Origin: Platanthera guangdongensis
Taxonomy: Eukaryota > Streptophyta > Magnoliopsida > Asparagales > Orchidaceae
NCBI GenBank assembly: GCA_039583875.1
Contig: CM077150.1
Location: 5,164,332 to 5,228,331, forward strand
Direction: 5' to 3'
Length of the DNA: 64,000 bases
In this document: positions 22,201 through 37,200 of the stretch, one piece after another
Layout: every line of letters begins with the position of its first letter
Position numbering within the stretch: position 1 is the stretch's first letter
Made by a program: the position numbers and the translations under genes
The notes under the pieces: model-generated
Seen by the model: only the letters and a program-made list of their open reading frames with translations
Database searches by the model: none
Told to the model about the DNA's origin: nothing

Positions 22201-25200
22201 GTGGGTGTTTCACTGCGGCCTCATCGTGGGCGGAAGAAGAGGCTGAGAGCCCTGACTTGCGGGTTTCACCGAATCGGAAAGATGAAGAGGGTTTTATTCC
22301 CCTGTTCAGTCTGAGCTATCCTACCTTGTCATACGTATATGTATATATATATTCTTAATATATGTATATATATATTCTTAATATATGTATATATATTAAT
22401 ATATATATGTTTTTATATACATGTATATGTATGCATTTCTATATGTATACATATATAAGGTATATATTTATATATATATAATAGAGAAATAAAACTCCAA
22501 CATGGCTACGCGCGCAGGCGTGCAACAACATGACTACGCACACAGACGTGCTACAACTAAAATTGACAACATAAAATTTGCAATAATAAAATGCAACAAA
22601 ACATAAATTGAAAGTGCGACGTCGGGCATTTTTTTCGACCTGATCGGAGTTGGTCTCCACCACACTTCCTAGACGAGCACTGCGCCGACATATTGCTAAA
22701 CGTCCACACTAATTGCATTGGTCCATTGCATACTTTGACATTGTATTGGGAGTCTACTAGCTTCGCGCCTTATGGGATATTGTGTGGGACTTCACCACGT
22801 TTATCTTAAGTTTAGTTACATTCTCACCAAGTGTGTTAGTATGGTGAGGAGCGTAAGAGCTCCCAACACCTTATCACCATTCAAGCCTACACTTCACAAC
22901 AGGAGTTCTTGGAGAGATTGATGATCGAGCATGCAACATTGTTTGAGGACCCGGCGGGCCTTCTCCTAACCGTCTTTTCCTCCTTCCAGGAACGATACAT
23001 GTCATGGTTCAACCTTTTCAATACTGCTTCCTCCAGAAGATTAGATCAAGAGATAGTGCGCAAATATATTGCAACAGGGCATCTGACATTTTTGTGTGGA
23101 CTATCGATAGTTGAATATTAAGACCATCAAAGACAAGTTCCCGATGTCGGTGGTAGAGCTTCTAGAAGAGCTACACGGAAATCGCCTGATTTTGAAGTTG
23201 GACTTGCATTTTGGCTACCACCATATTCGCATACATGCATACGGTATAGACAAGTTTGTCTTCCGTACTTACCATGATTATTTTGAGTTCTTAGTTATGT
23301 CATTTGAGCTAACGAATTCTCTATTGACCTTCCAAATGTTGATTAACGAGCTATGTTATTAAAGGTGCGTCCGAGGCGCACCTAAGGGTCAAGGCTGATC
23401 AGACTCAGAGGTTTGCGTCTTCATGCACCTTTGAAATATAAAAGACACGACTGAGTGAGAATTTTATTGTAAATTTTTTTTCAAAAATTAAGAAAAAATA
23501 ATGTAAGAAGTAAGCACTCAATAATTATTTATTGATTTAGTGTTTGTGAAATATAATTATGTGTTGGGACTTATATATGATGCAAGTGACCACATTGATT
23601 CTATTTTTTAAGAGATAAATGATAGCAATGAATGATTAATTAATAGACTAGATAAAAATTTGATCGACAAACTGAAATGTTTGGTGTTGATTATTTAAAA
23701 TGGATGTAGTTGCGTCTTGCCTTCAGCCTTGCACCTAAGCTACAAGACCCCTTTGCGCCTTGGTGTGTCTTGCACCTTTAATAACTTAACGAGCTACTCA
23801 TACCCTTTCTTAGCAAGTTTATACTTATTTTCTTTGACGATATTTTGATCTATAGCTCTAGTTGGGCCGAGCACCTTCATAATATTTGTTTGTTCGAAGC
23901 TCTCCGCAATCGTCAGTCGTTATGAATGATTGTGATTAGTGATAGTCATAGATAATGGACACTTATGGTTAGTGATTATTATGGATTATAGATACATAAT
24001 GAACCAAATCTCACATTGGAATTACTGAGAAAGTTATTGTTCTTAAGTAATGTAGAGAAAGCTCAAAACTTGTATGTATTGATTGAGTATGTAAATACAA
24101 TGAGAGAATACAAATATATAGGAGGAAGAGAGGGAGAATAAATCCTATACAAGATGTGTGACTAAAAGAGAAGAGAGCAATAATGAGCCCAGAAGATGGG
24201 CCCAATACATGGGTTATTCTAACAAGTAATAATTTAGAACTTTAAATATCATGTGTCTTTTAGGAGTAAGTGATGAAGTTGTGCTGGAAATTCAATAGTT
24301 TGGTGTGCTCCGGTGGGAGCGATCCTGGATGAGTGACCTTTTGGGAAGTACTTGTAAGTCATCTGTGGAAAACGGGTAAACTTGTGTGGTCCAGTAAACC
24401 AAAGCGAACAATACATATATATTATTGGTCAGGTCATTACAAATGGTATCCTAGCCAGACCTTCGTTATGATCTGTAGTTCGATGATGAATCAAGCGGAA
24501 GATGGTAGTCCTTTAACATCCGAGTCTAGGATGAATACCTATGGCTAGTGATATGGATACATATGGTTAATGATAGTCATGGATAATAAATATTTGTGGT
24601 TAGTGATAATCATGGATGATGCGTACAAAATAAACATAATATCACGACAGAGTTGACGGAAAATTTATTGGGTTTAAGTATAATTTGGACCCTTAAATAT
24701 CAAAGACTTTTTGGGAGCATGTGGTCTTGTGTTAGAAACTTCAGAGTTAAGCATGATTTGGTAGGAGTAATTCTAGGTGGGTGATCTCTTGTAAAGGACT
24801 TGTATGCCACATGTGGAAGAGAAAAAAATCATACAATTCAGCTTAATATGAGCCGGGTTAGATCAAAGAGAACAATATCTATGATATTGTAGATTTGACC
24901 GTAACACATAGGCTGATGTCTAGAGATATCCTTGGATGCATAGCATCCTCAGGCAACACATTTTAGCGCACCCCCAACTCCATCGCGTGCTTCCTCCTTC
25001 TGCCACCCATTGGCACACCGCCGTGCAAGTCGCAACAAGGCACATTTTTTAATAGGTCGACCCATGGGCTCTAGTGAAAGTAACCAACCCAACTTAGTCT
25101 CCTTCCTTTGCATCCAGTCCGGTAGATCCTTCACACGGACATGTGGCATATTGTGAGTGCTCTAAATTTGGTTTGAGCATGGATTGAGCATGGTTTGAGC

Positions 25201-28200
25201 CACCAATGCTTATCGGGTTTTGGCATGGATTGAGCTTCTAGCAATATCAAAGAGATGGATCAATCCGGCCGGTCTGAGATTGAATCAATTGCGTCCATTT
25301 GAGACAAACACGCCACACTCCTCTCTTGTATTTCACCTATTTTTGAATCGTGAAGAAATTTTGATTTGCTAGATGTATTGCCGAAATTTCCTTGCACATT
25401 AATACAAAATAGCTTCATCGGGAATAATTTAGCCATTACTTTTATATACATAAAAATAAGGGCAAAATGAAAGGATCCCATTTTTCATGTGATGACATTA
25501 AGCAAAATTAGCTTTCTGCTTATGGACCCCATCCATAATTAACATTTAGCACGCTTAGCTCAAGACAAATTAGAATACCTCTGAGCCGCTCTTGAATGGT
25601 ATCATGCTAACTCTTGTTCAAATTCTTAATGGACGTCCAAATCATGCACAACTGACAATAGCTTAGGTGCAGTAAACATAAGCTTTTAGTAGAGAAGTAC
25701 TGTCTGTCCTAAACAATCGCATTGGATGCTGCAGATTTCGTAGATTGTCTCAATACCCTTGAGGTGACTACTTGCAGAAGGACAATGTCGCTCTATAATG
25801 GCAATTTCGTGCTATAATTGCTGCATTTTGACCTCAACACAATCATATTAAATGTTTTAAATTATTTATTAGCCCAAGTGATTGTGATGAAGATCGATTG
25901 CGGCTCATTTGAAAGATTTTCATTAACCACATTTTTTAATTGTTGGTAGGATGATGGACTCCGCGATTGCGACCATCTCAAATTTTCATATTTTTATGGA
26001 TTTTCTTTTTTATTTTTCTTAGCTTTATTTCGAAACTTGGGTTAAGTTATACAATCACGTGATTAGAGCCATCTGATACACTTAACCTAAATATCCCCAT
26101 ATTTATAATATCCCCATTGGGTTACACGCTAAGGGGATTGGTGCTATTTTTCACACAAAGACGCGTGTTGAATCTTATTGGTGCCCATTCCATATTTCCA
26201 TGGTGCCACACTGTGGAGCAACCGCCACTTCGATGTTGTCATCCACCACCCCTACAATCTCTGGTGAGTCCTCTCCTTCCTTCTTTGTTTGTTCCCTACC
26301 CAACCCGATGTCGGTTTCCCTGCTACAGTTCCAATCTGACATCCTTTTCCCCTGCCAAGAACTCCATCCGACTGGAACCTCTTCCAGCCACTGCCCACCT
26401 GCGATTTACCTCCAGAGGCCCCCTGAAGCCCAACCAGTCTCCTTCCCAACAGCAGCCCCTCCAAGCTCTCTTGAGAACCCCTAAACTACAATCCACCTCT
26501 CAATTCCCTACATTTTAATTTTATTGCACTCACATTTAGTTTTACAATTGCTATACTTTTGCGAAAACTGTAATATTTGTGATCGCTTGTGATGCTTGTG
26601 ATGCTAGTGGATGACTTTTAAAACTAAAAATATTTAATTGGTTGGGCGTCGGAACTAATTGCATGATTAAAGTGGTCTAGTTGCATTAGGGTTAGGGTTT
26701 AAGTTGTGAGCTTCTTGTGCATTGGATTGCATGCATGTATCCTTTCTCATCGTCATTTTAGAATTTGTCGTGAATCCACTGCATTTAGTGTGTTTGCATT
26801 CATCTAGAGTTAGGGACTCGCACGTCCGCCATCTATAGATTTGTCCTATGTCGAATTAGTTTTAGAGGGCAACATTGGTATATGGTGGAAATACTGGTGC
26901 TTCGTTGTTGCCTCATTTCAATCCCAAAACAATCACGTTTGATGTTGTGCATTACCGTATTATCCATCGGGCAATTGCTTTTAGACGGACAAAGGCGGTA
27001 TATAGCGGCAATCTTGGTAAGTAAAATGGAGTCAAATATCTATACCTTACATGCTCTCTAGGAGGCGTCAAGAGGAAGCATCACCTGGTGGTGGTCTCAT
27101 TCCTAAGCAATGATTCAAATCAAATTTCAATATATCACAGATCCCATTGCTGCTGAAGAAATTTATAGCCTCTTCGACAATAATGTCATGCTCAAGTTGG
27201 GCTCTAGTTCCATACAAAATAAATCTATTGTGTGCATAAACAAAATAGATATAGGATTTAATTAAAGAAGTTATTTTGAAAAAAAGTCGTTCAATGTATC
27301 AACTTCAAATTGAGCAGACCTCGATGTCGATGCTAATGACTCGAAGAAATTTTACAGGAAGTTGACTCATGTGAGTAGAAATGAGTCAATATTATGATAT
27401 AAATCTATTGAAGACCACAAGAGGGAGTTAATACAAGTAGAGTCTTTGAAATAATTTTTGAGATCCCTCTTGAACTCAAGTTTCAGAGAGTTTAGATGTC
27501 AGAGATGGATTATGTGGCTCAATATATCAATGGAGAAGCAATCAAATTTGTTACTTTCATCCTAATGGAACTGGGGTCAGGATAAATCTAACAAGGTTGT
27601 TGAACAGTATGTCTTCTCAATGTTACATTAACCATCAAACCACTCCAACACAAACCAACAAAATTCAAGCCTTGATCTCACTATAGTGGGGTCGGCTATG
27701 TGAATCCTTTGTCGCCATTGTGCCCTATCTTTTGTCATAATCTCACTAATGCCTAAGTACATCATGTTTTTCCTTACAGTTTCATTCCAAGTCTTTATTG
27801 GTCTACCCCTCCCTCGTTTAACATGTCTGGTGACTAGACTAAAAAATAGAGGTGGGGCGGGATTTGAACCCAAATCAATTCCAAATCAAAGATGGAAGCA
27901 AACCAACAGGTCAGCTGAGTCTTGATAATCATACCCTTCATTGTCATTGTCGGTCTTATAGGTCTTCTGCAGAGGCTTTGATACCACTTCCTAAAAACTA
28001 ACTTGTAGAATAAATAACAATTATGATGAACAAATGAAATGAAAAATACCGGCTACTATGATCATTGGACATCACCGACATATTCCATCATCGATTGTTA
28101 TCATTGTTGTAACTTGTAAGAGCCCAAAAAAGTATCATTGCACTTAAATTTTGTTGAAAGAAACTTATTTTGATAATTAGAAAATTATTTTTTAACAAAA

Positions 28201-31200
28201 TTTTGAGTTTTAATTTATTAGAAAGTTTAGTAAATACATATACATATAAGAAACTTCAGATATATACTTATAATTAACTTCTTAGTGGATTACACATGTC
28301 ATACAATAGGTGTGTTGATTGGTGGATATTAAAACAAAAAATGATGAAACTTCCACTTTGATGAGCATGTGGCAATCTTGTCCCAGGTTTTCCATTTTTC
28401 ACTCGCCATAACTAAGGCTTCTCCAATTCTTTGCCACTGATCCCATCTTTGCTAAGGCTCGCTAGTCATCATCCTAGCTTCTTTCTCAGTTTCTCTTCAT
28501 TATCGTTTTTCCTTCGACGTGGATTTGGAATTTTGTTATGGGCCGGAGGCCTGGGAGCTGCTCCCCTTTTGGATCCAAAGTCCCGCTCTTATAGCCGGCG
28601 CCACAACATGGGTCCGCGGGGCCCATACGCACCCCAACCCATCTCCGCACGTGTTCTCGGTGCGGCGGGGTGTTGAGGCGAGGGCTCGATCCCTCGACCT
28701 CCTTGAGGCGCGGATCAGTTGGTGATGTGAGCAGGCATTAAGTGCTTATATCAAGGAGGTCGAGGGATCGAGCCCTCGCCTCAACACCCCGCCGCATCGA
28801 AAACACGTGCGGAGATGGGTTGGGGTGCGTATGGATCCCGCGGACCCATGTTGTGACGCCGGCTGTAAGGGCGGGACTCTGGATCCAAAAGGGGAGCAGC
28901 TCTCAGGCCTCCGGCCCACAACAAATTCATCCCAAAGGAAACAAGTATTTCATCTCTATGAGAAATTGGCGGGTCTATAACTTTCTGAATCTGATGAAGA
29001 TGGTCTTATGAGAGCGGAAATTATCTTTGGGACAATGGAGCCCAAACAAAAGCATGTCCTCGAAGGTTTCTATGATAATAAACTTCTAAGTAAAAAAGGT
29101 AACATGAAAGAAATTTATCACATATTAGAATTAAAGGAAAAATTATTGGGATTTAGTAATATAGACCACATAATATTGGAGGAGCTTTTTGAGAGCAAAT
29201 AGTAAAGTTATGTTAAAACTTCATATTTAAGTAAACATCTGGGTGAAGTAATTCTGGTATGTGTAAGATCATGTACTCGTATGCCACCTCAAGAATGACT
29301 AAAACATTGGTGGGTTTAGCTTAATACCTCAGATAAGTTCAGTCATTACATGTGAGTACATAACTTTGTACCCTGGACTCTTGTTGGCAAATTTGTCTTT
29401 CTTTTTATTTATTGTTATATTTTGATCAGCGATTGGTTGTGGGCTTTTAACTTTCATATATTTTATTGTGCAACTCTTAGTATAATTGTGGTTTAATGAT
29501 ATTAATATGCAATAAGAATCACGAATCATCTGGTAGACCCCGCTCAAGTCTTTCTTCATTAAATGAACAAGTGGTAGGATTCTCACACTACACTGGTGTT
29601 TGGCGCCAGAGCATTCACAGAACAATATTGTCATTGAACACCACCGGCAAACATGAAATCAAAGACGGCAAAAGGATGCGGCATCAAGCGGGGCCGAACC
29701 ATCCGGTTCAACCCTCCCTAATTAAAACAAAAAGGCGTTTGGGGCTGAACCAGACGGGTTCAGCCCCTATGGGAGGGGTCGGCCGGCCCCTCCATGGCCC
29801 AAGGGGTATAAATATCCCTGAGATTTCCTAGCAATGGACAAGCAAATATTCTCAGGTATTCTTTCTTTTCTATCTCGAAACCCTAGTTCTCTCTACTCTC
29901 CCAACTCCCTTTCTCGTTCCTAACACCCCCACCTCTGGATGCTCTGATGGCTAGGAATTCAACAACTTGTGGCTTCAGTGATTAGGGCCTCACATATATG
30001 CCAAAAAAATTCAACTATGACTGTTACTATATGATCAGGCCTTTTATGATGAATATACCCAATGCTGTTGAACCAATTCAATCTCAAACTTTGATCCAAA
30101 AACACAAAACAATTTCATCAATATTACCTTGTGTCTATTTCTTTTCCTACATAATCCATGACATTAACTCGATTCAGTATTTCAATTGGTGCATTTTCTA
30201 ACCCTGTACATGCCCAATCCACATAAGTATATTTTATGATATAGTCATTTCTTTTCTTAAAAAAAGAAATTCACATGTTCATCTTAGCATTCTCATTTTT
30301 GTCACACTCAACATATATATCATTGCCTTAACTATTGCCAAACACTTTGATCTATTACAATGTCATTAGCCTAATTGTGTTTTTATTAAATCTAAGTCTA
30401 CATAATATTATCTCATGGCATTGTCCTTTCGAGGAACTTCACAATTTAACTGTCTACCTTAACTCTACAGGCCATATCCTTATCTATATACTCATTCCTT
30501 CGAATAATTATTTCAAGATACTTGGGCTTATCATGCGTAATTAACTCGTCTTCTAATAAAATATGTTGATAATTTTTAGTATGACTCGCTTTAAAAATGC
30601 ATATGGCATACTCAATCTTTATTGTATCAATTCAAAGCATTTGTTTGTGTGGAGAAAAACAGTAAATAAAGATTTTATTAGTTTCTCTAAATCCTCATAC
30701 ATTGGAATACATGTATTTGTACATTTAAATAGAAGAGGGAAAGAGGAGAAGAATCCTATCCAAGATGTGGGACTAAACTATACATAAGCTGGAGCATACA
30801 AATCATAGACACCAAGATTCGATAGAAACTAATAGTACAATGGTCTTGGTAAGACTTTGGTGAGAACGTCAGTAACTTACCCGGTAGCAGGAACATGTTG
30901 TAATTTCAATTTCTTTAATTGAACCTTTTCTCGAACAAAGTGACAATCAACCTCATTGTATTTTGTTTGCTCATGATAATACTCAGGGTTTGGAAGTAGC
31001 AGATTTGAGTCAGAGCTATGAGCACAAAGCTTGTGGTTGACATCCATAGGAGTGTCGGCAGGCTTGCATCCTGAATAACAAGTATCTGGAAGGTGGTCAA
31101 GACAGTACTTTTATTGAGATAGGACAAGACCATCAGGACGTCGCGCTAACTCAAGTCCCAGGAAGTACCGAAGATTTCTCCGGTCTTTGGTTTGAAAAAT

Positions 31201-34200
31201 TAAGTTTAAGTGTCGTTTAATCATTTATATTCATGTGAAGTCATTACCTATAATCAAGATATCATCACTGTAAACCAAGAGAATTACTGTGCCGGTTAGT
31301 TAACGGCGAGTAAAGAGAGAGAAATCAACCAAGCTTTGAGTGAATCCAACATCCCGGACCACCTTACTAAACTTGTCAAACCATGTCCGAGGAGACTGTT
31401 TGAGACCATAAATAGACTTTTTAAGGTAACGCACCCGAGACTCCCTCGTGTTCTCAAACCCGAGAGGTTGATGCATGCAGACAGTTTCTTGAAGGTCGTC
31501 ATTTAGGAAGACATTCTTGACATGCAGCTGATGCAAGGGCCACTGTCGATGAACAGCTAAGGAGATCAAGACCCGAACAACATTCAACTTGCCGACTGGT
31601 GAGAACGTTTCATCATAGTCGAGAGCTTGTTGCTGAGTGAACCCTTGAGCCACAAGCCGAGCCATTAAGCATTCGACTGTCACATCTGGTGCATGTTTGA
31701 TGGCATAAACCCACATACATCTCACACAAGTCTGCCTAGGAAGAAGAGAGACAAGATCTCAGGTCTGGTTAGCCCAAAGGACAGTTATTTCCTCATCCAT
31801 GGTCGCACGCCGCCACAGATGCTGAAGAGCCACCTGCAAAGTGTTAGGTAGAGATATGGAGGATAAAGAAAGTGCGAACTTGAGAAGAGACGGGGCGAGA
31901 CGACGTAGGGGTAACAATTTGCCAAAGGATGAGCCGTAAAGGGCAATTCCGGATCGGTAGGCCGCGAGATATCTGAGGTAGAGGGTAACTGTTGTAAGGC
32001 ATCAGTTTTGGAAGAACGACAGATGTAGACACGAAGAGGTGATTTGGGCTGTATTGGTGTTGGAAGAAGTGGTGGAAGAGGTGACGTAACGGGGATGGTA
32101 GAACATGGTAGAAGGGGAGGAAGGAGAGGAGTTGGAGGAGATGAGTGAAACGATTGATTCTTGAGAAAGGTGACATTAAACAACCAACTTGCGATCGATG
32201 GGAGGGTAGCACAAATACCTTTTTTGAGTGCGGGAGTACCCAGCGAACATATATTTGGTAGCACGGGGAGCAAACTTCTCAGTCGGCGAACCAATATTAT
32301 GGACATAATAAGTACATCCAAACACATAAGACATGATGGAAAAGGGGGTGGTCGAAGGAAAAAAAAGACTAAACGGAGTTGCAAAATTGAGAATGGAGGA
32401 TATGCGGTTAATGAGATGACAAGCAGTAGAAACTGCAAAGTTTCAGTTAAGTGTGGGAACCTGCATTTGAAACATGAGTGAGCGGACAATGTCAAGAAGG
32501 TGACTATTTTTCCGCTCAGCCACATCATTTTGTTGGGGAGTATAAACACATGATGTTTGATGGATGATTCCAAACTCAGTGCACTGGTCTGAAAAAGTAT
32601 GGCTTGTATATTCACACGCATTATCGGTGCAAAAATTTTTGATAATGATGGAGAACTGAGAAAGGTCCTTACTAATAAAGGCACGAAAGATAAAAGGGAT
32701 TTCAGCACGATCACGAATAAAATATAACCAGGTAATGCATGAATAATCATCAATAAAAGTAGCAAAGTAACGATAATCATAAATACTAGAAGTTTTATAT
32801 GAGCCACAAATATCAGAATGCACTAAAAAAAAAGGAGCATTGCTCTGAGTACAATGAGGACAAAGAAACGCAATGTTGTTGGTCAAAGATACATGATTCG
32901 CAAGTAAACCTCTGAAGGGAGATATCTGAAAGAGCTTTTTTGAGAATCTAGAGGGGAGCATGTCCAAGACGACGATGCTAATAAACAAAAGTGATCGAGG
33001 ACAAAACAGTAGGTGGGATATCCAAGAGATAAAGCCTATCAGACAGCCGCCCCATTTCAATGATATCATCCGTCTGTCGATCTTGCACAACAAAGGAGGA
33101 GGGCAAGAAGGTTACACAATAATCAAGTTCCTGAGTAAGAAAACTAAAAGTTAAAAGGCGATCCCGGAACATGAAAGACCGAGGACAGAAAGAGAGTTGG
33201 AGTGAGGGGCAGATTAACAGCTCCAACAACCGGGGTAGAGTCACAATTGGACACCATAATGAATTTCAGATGTGCAGATTGCAAAAATTGAGGAGATTTC
33301 TAGAGAGTAATATGGTGGGTGACACCAGAGTCCACAATCCAGTAGGAAATATGAGAGAGAGACAAGAGATACCTTCATTGGAGATCGACGCAACAGACCC
33401 AGATAAGCGACTCATCATTCCTTGGAGATTCTGAAACTGGGCACACAAGACATCAATGTCATCACTGGTGGAGGAGGGAGAATCGACCCCAATGAAAGCA
33501 TTTTGATGCAGGGGCAGACCATGCTTGTGATAGCAAGTGGCCTCAAGGTGATCCTCTCGACTACAATGAAAACATTTAAGACGAGGTCGGCCATTACGTC
33601 CCGGACCTGAGAAGTGGCACGGCCTCCACGAGCCAAAGTAGCAGGAGGAGAGGGGAGAGATAGTTGGAGGAGAGCTGATGATAGAGACCCAGGAACATCA
33701 GGTGGTGGGGTAACCTTCAAAAGCATCGAGCAAACATCTGACAGAGACGGAGTCGTAGAGGATGAGAGAATTTAAGCCCAAACACTGTGAAGATGAGGTG
33801 GAACATGAGCCATCATCATGTCAATCCCGACTGCTTCTTTTTGTGCTCGTTGTGCGGCAAGATCAGTTGTGGGAGGCTGATGTTGTATCAATACCTCAAC
33901 AAGAGTCTTGGATCTCGCAACAAAGGCGGTTAAGTCGCTTGTTTCCCCGGGGTCAAGTGTCTGAAGATCTGTGATGATGTCGAACAGGTGTTGAAGGTTG
34001 TCCTTACCGTAATAGAGAGAGTAGAGTTCCTCCTACATGGCTTTGGCCATCTAATGATACACGGTCATCCGATATGATTCCGTGTCCATGAAATTGAGCA
34101 TCCAAGATTGAACACAACCGTCATCACGAATCCAATCCTCAATGGGTGCGAGAGGAGGAGCCTGTGTCAGATGGTGAAAAAGATCTTTGATCTGTAGAAT

Positions 34201-37200
34201 ACGATAAACAGATGATGAAAAAGACCTTTGGTCTGTAGAACATGATGACCAAAGTGCACTCACTCAAAAAAATTATGCTTCCCACTGAGAGATATGGTAG
34301 TGATCCGAATTTCATCCCGAGTTTCAGGGAGAGACGCAGCAGCCCGAGAAAGAAGAGAGGAAGCGGACGAAGAAGCCATGAAGCAAAAACGGGGGCTAGA
34401 GCAACAATGGCAAGGGAAAACGGGGTAGACGAACTTAAGCAGTCGCGACAAGAAGGGAAACCGGCGGGTAGAACGAACGGCAAGAATAACCGCATGCGGC
34501 TAGGTCACCCTGCGGGTAAGAAGGCAGAAGACGACCTGGAGAAGGCAGCGGCTAGAAGAAGAACAAAGTGGGTAAATGATGCAACCTGCGTCGCATCATG
34601 TGTCTTATTTTATTTCACGCATTTTTTTATCTTGATATTTATAGTGCATGTATTAGCGGACATGTATTTTATTTCAAGCACTCGTTATGACTTATTTGGG
34701 TGATCATCCAATAAGTCCTTAAATAAAAAGATCCGTCAAATTATGTATATTTATAATTAAGGCAAGCACTCAAAAATAATTTATTAAAAATTAGCATATC
34801 TTATTTTAGGCAAAACCCACTATTGAAATTAATTAGTATGGAAAGTGTTGAAGCCAAAACTGGCCTCAACGAGAGTTCAGACCTTGAGGTGTAGCTAACA
34901 CCTATTTCTCCCAAACCTCGACCCCTGACTAGTCATGAAGAACCTAGAACTGACCCTAAGTATCAGCTGAGAGGTTCCTCCTCTAACCCGGAAGCTCTCT
35001 GAGCGCTTCCCCTCCAAAGCTAATTGCTGGGCTAGGAGTTTCTCAGAAATCACTAGAAGTAAATGAGGAAAAATCAAAAGTCTGCCTTCTAAGGAACTCT
35101 ATGAGTCTATTTATAGATTTCCAATATCCGGTCTGCAAAAAACGTAATTCCGCCGCTCTAAAATTACTGAAATACCCTTGACTGGTCTGCCAACAGCCAA
35201 ACTCCGCTGTTATGAGGAGCTAAATGCAGACCTAGGGGCATCCAGGTAATTTCACCTCTGGGCCCCACCTGGCGGAAGCCTTTCCGCTGATCTCTGCGGG
35301 CCCCCCGTTTGCCTCAAGTGCGAGCCTTCCCGCCTAACCCCGACCGGGAGCCAAAAGTCTGAAGGGGCGTTGAGTGGAGAAGAATCACTCAACGCCAAGG
35401 GCTGAAGGGCTTCCGCCGACCCGAGGCGCAAGCCCTTTCGCTTGCCCTAGGTGGGAACCTTATCGCCCGTCTGCTGATTGACCCCGCCTCTAGGCTGAAG
35501 CTAGCCCAAGGGTAACCCAACCCTTGTCCTTTGGGAATCTAGGGTCCACCCAGCGAATATGGGGTTGTATACAATCCCTGCTCTTTGCGAGCTAGCTTTG
35601 CGCTCGGAAAGACACATACAACCCCAGATATTCGAAGGGCGCTTGCTGACCTGGAAGGGAATCTTGGGTGGGCCCTACCTTGGCCCGGTATATATATGCC
35701 GCCAGTCCAGTTCCCAGGCCACCGTTGTTGTCGTCATCTTCCACTTTAGCTCTAGCAAGTTTGTCAAGATGTATGCCAAGCGTAGCGAGAAGCCACTCTC
35801 GAAAGAATCCCAAGACCATCTTGTGGCGGCTTAGGCGAAAGCCCGTGCCAACTGCGTCGGGGTGGCCCCCTGGCTCATGCGCGAGAAGCCGCCCAGCTCC
35901 CCTTCCCGGTCGAAGAAGAGGAAGGCTAAATCGATCAGGCGAGATCACTCGAAGAAATCTCTTGCCTCGCCCTCCTCGACCCCCGATCGCGCCTAGAACC
36001 CTTCTTCCCTGCCGGAGGTACTCCTCTCGCTTCACTTTTTGGTGTAGTCCCGCTTTGCTGCGTCTGACATGCTTCCCTTCTCGCTGATAGGCCCCGGAAA
36101 CTGTTGCCGAGAATCCTCCGGCTGATACCGAGTCGATTCATCCCCCGGGCGAGAACCCGCAGTTGGTCTCGGAGGCCATCCATCTGACTACCCATATCCA
36201 GTCCGGTAATTTTTCCTGTTATTCATCATGCGTGACTTGTTTTTCTCCCATTGACTCATTTCTTTGCAGTTCCCGCCACCGACAGCCCAAGGCTCACCCA
36301 CCGGAGCCCCCAAACTCCCGCGCCCAACGATCCTGCTAATGCCGTAACTGATCCTCCCCTCTCGCCTAGGAGGGTTACAACTGCACCAAACGTACCCGCA
36401 CCAAACGTACCCGCACCAGGGTCTCGACCATCGACAGAAGAAGACACCGCCGCCCTCCAGTTGGCCGTAAACAATAACCTGGGGCACGTGAGGCACTGCC
36501 CGGGACGGGGCAAGACGATTCATCTGCTCTTTGGGAAAAGCGCGAAAAGCGCGGAAGGGCAACTAGGCCCCTCTCGTTGATTCGCTGCCGAGAGCCTACC
36601 ACCTGTTATAGGTAAGCGGTCCTTGCCCAGTCCTTTCGTCCTTGTTTGATTTTGACTAGATTTTTTCCCTCTAGATCTGACGGCTGCAGAGGCGGAAGCG
36701 AATGAAGAAGACGAGGCGATCTGCCATAAAGATAAAACTTTTATTGCTAAGTTGCTTGGAGAAGTTATTCATGAAGTTGGACATGAAAAAGTTGTTCAAG
36801 TTGTTCAATAATATATTACATTTTTCCTATTAATCTATTATATAGGTACTATAGTGAGGAATGGCTTGTAGCAAATCAAATTCCTCCTCACATGGATGAA
36901 GAAATTTTTGCTATGCGAATAAAGTGCTTTAAGAAATATTTTCCAAATCAAGATGAAAGGAGACTAGTTAATATTGAGTATGCTAAATTTTCTGGCTGTC
37001 TAGAACATTTTGAGGATGAAGATTCATTAATTGATAGAGGTGCAATGGAGCCAGTAGTTTGGTGGTTAGCTCATAGTGCTTCAACACCTATGCTACAATC
37101 ATTAGCCCTAAAACTGCTTAGTCAACCGTGTTCATCTTCATGTTGTGAAAGAAATTGTAGTACTTACTCTTTCATTCATTCCATGAGGAGAAATAAGATG

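Larger units (their letters stand above)
10866..22662 (-). mobile_element. 11.8-kb non-autonomous Ty3/gypsy-derived LTR retrotransposon, TSD CACTT
   Basis: Direct LTRs at 10866-13566 (3') and 20819-22662 (5') in minus orientation (TGGTGGAGACC...TTGCATCA). CACTT flanks both ends exactly (10861-10865 and 22663-22667). A Met-tRNA primer site follows the 5' LTR and a purine tract (AGAGGGGGAGAG) precedes the 3' LTR. The interior holds a 395-codon ORF of unknown type and a gypsy integrase C-terminal piece, but no gag zinc knuckle, protease, reverse transcriptase or RNase H. It must be mobilised in trans if at all. A younger gypsy element is nested at 14391-19050, and the 3' LTR has an extra insertion at about 12391-13150. 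Confidence 0.85.

Noticed and set aside
26117..26518. 133-codon Pro/Ser/Leu-rich frame
   Set aside because: Pyrimidine-rich low-complexity sequence without recognisable similarity or splice context.
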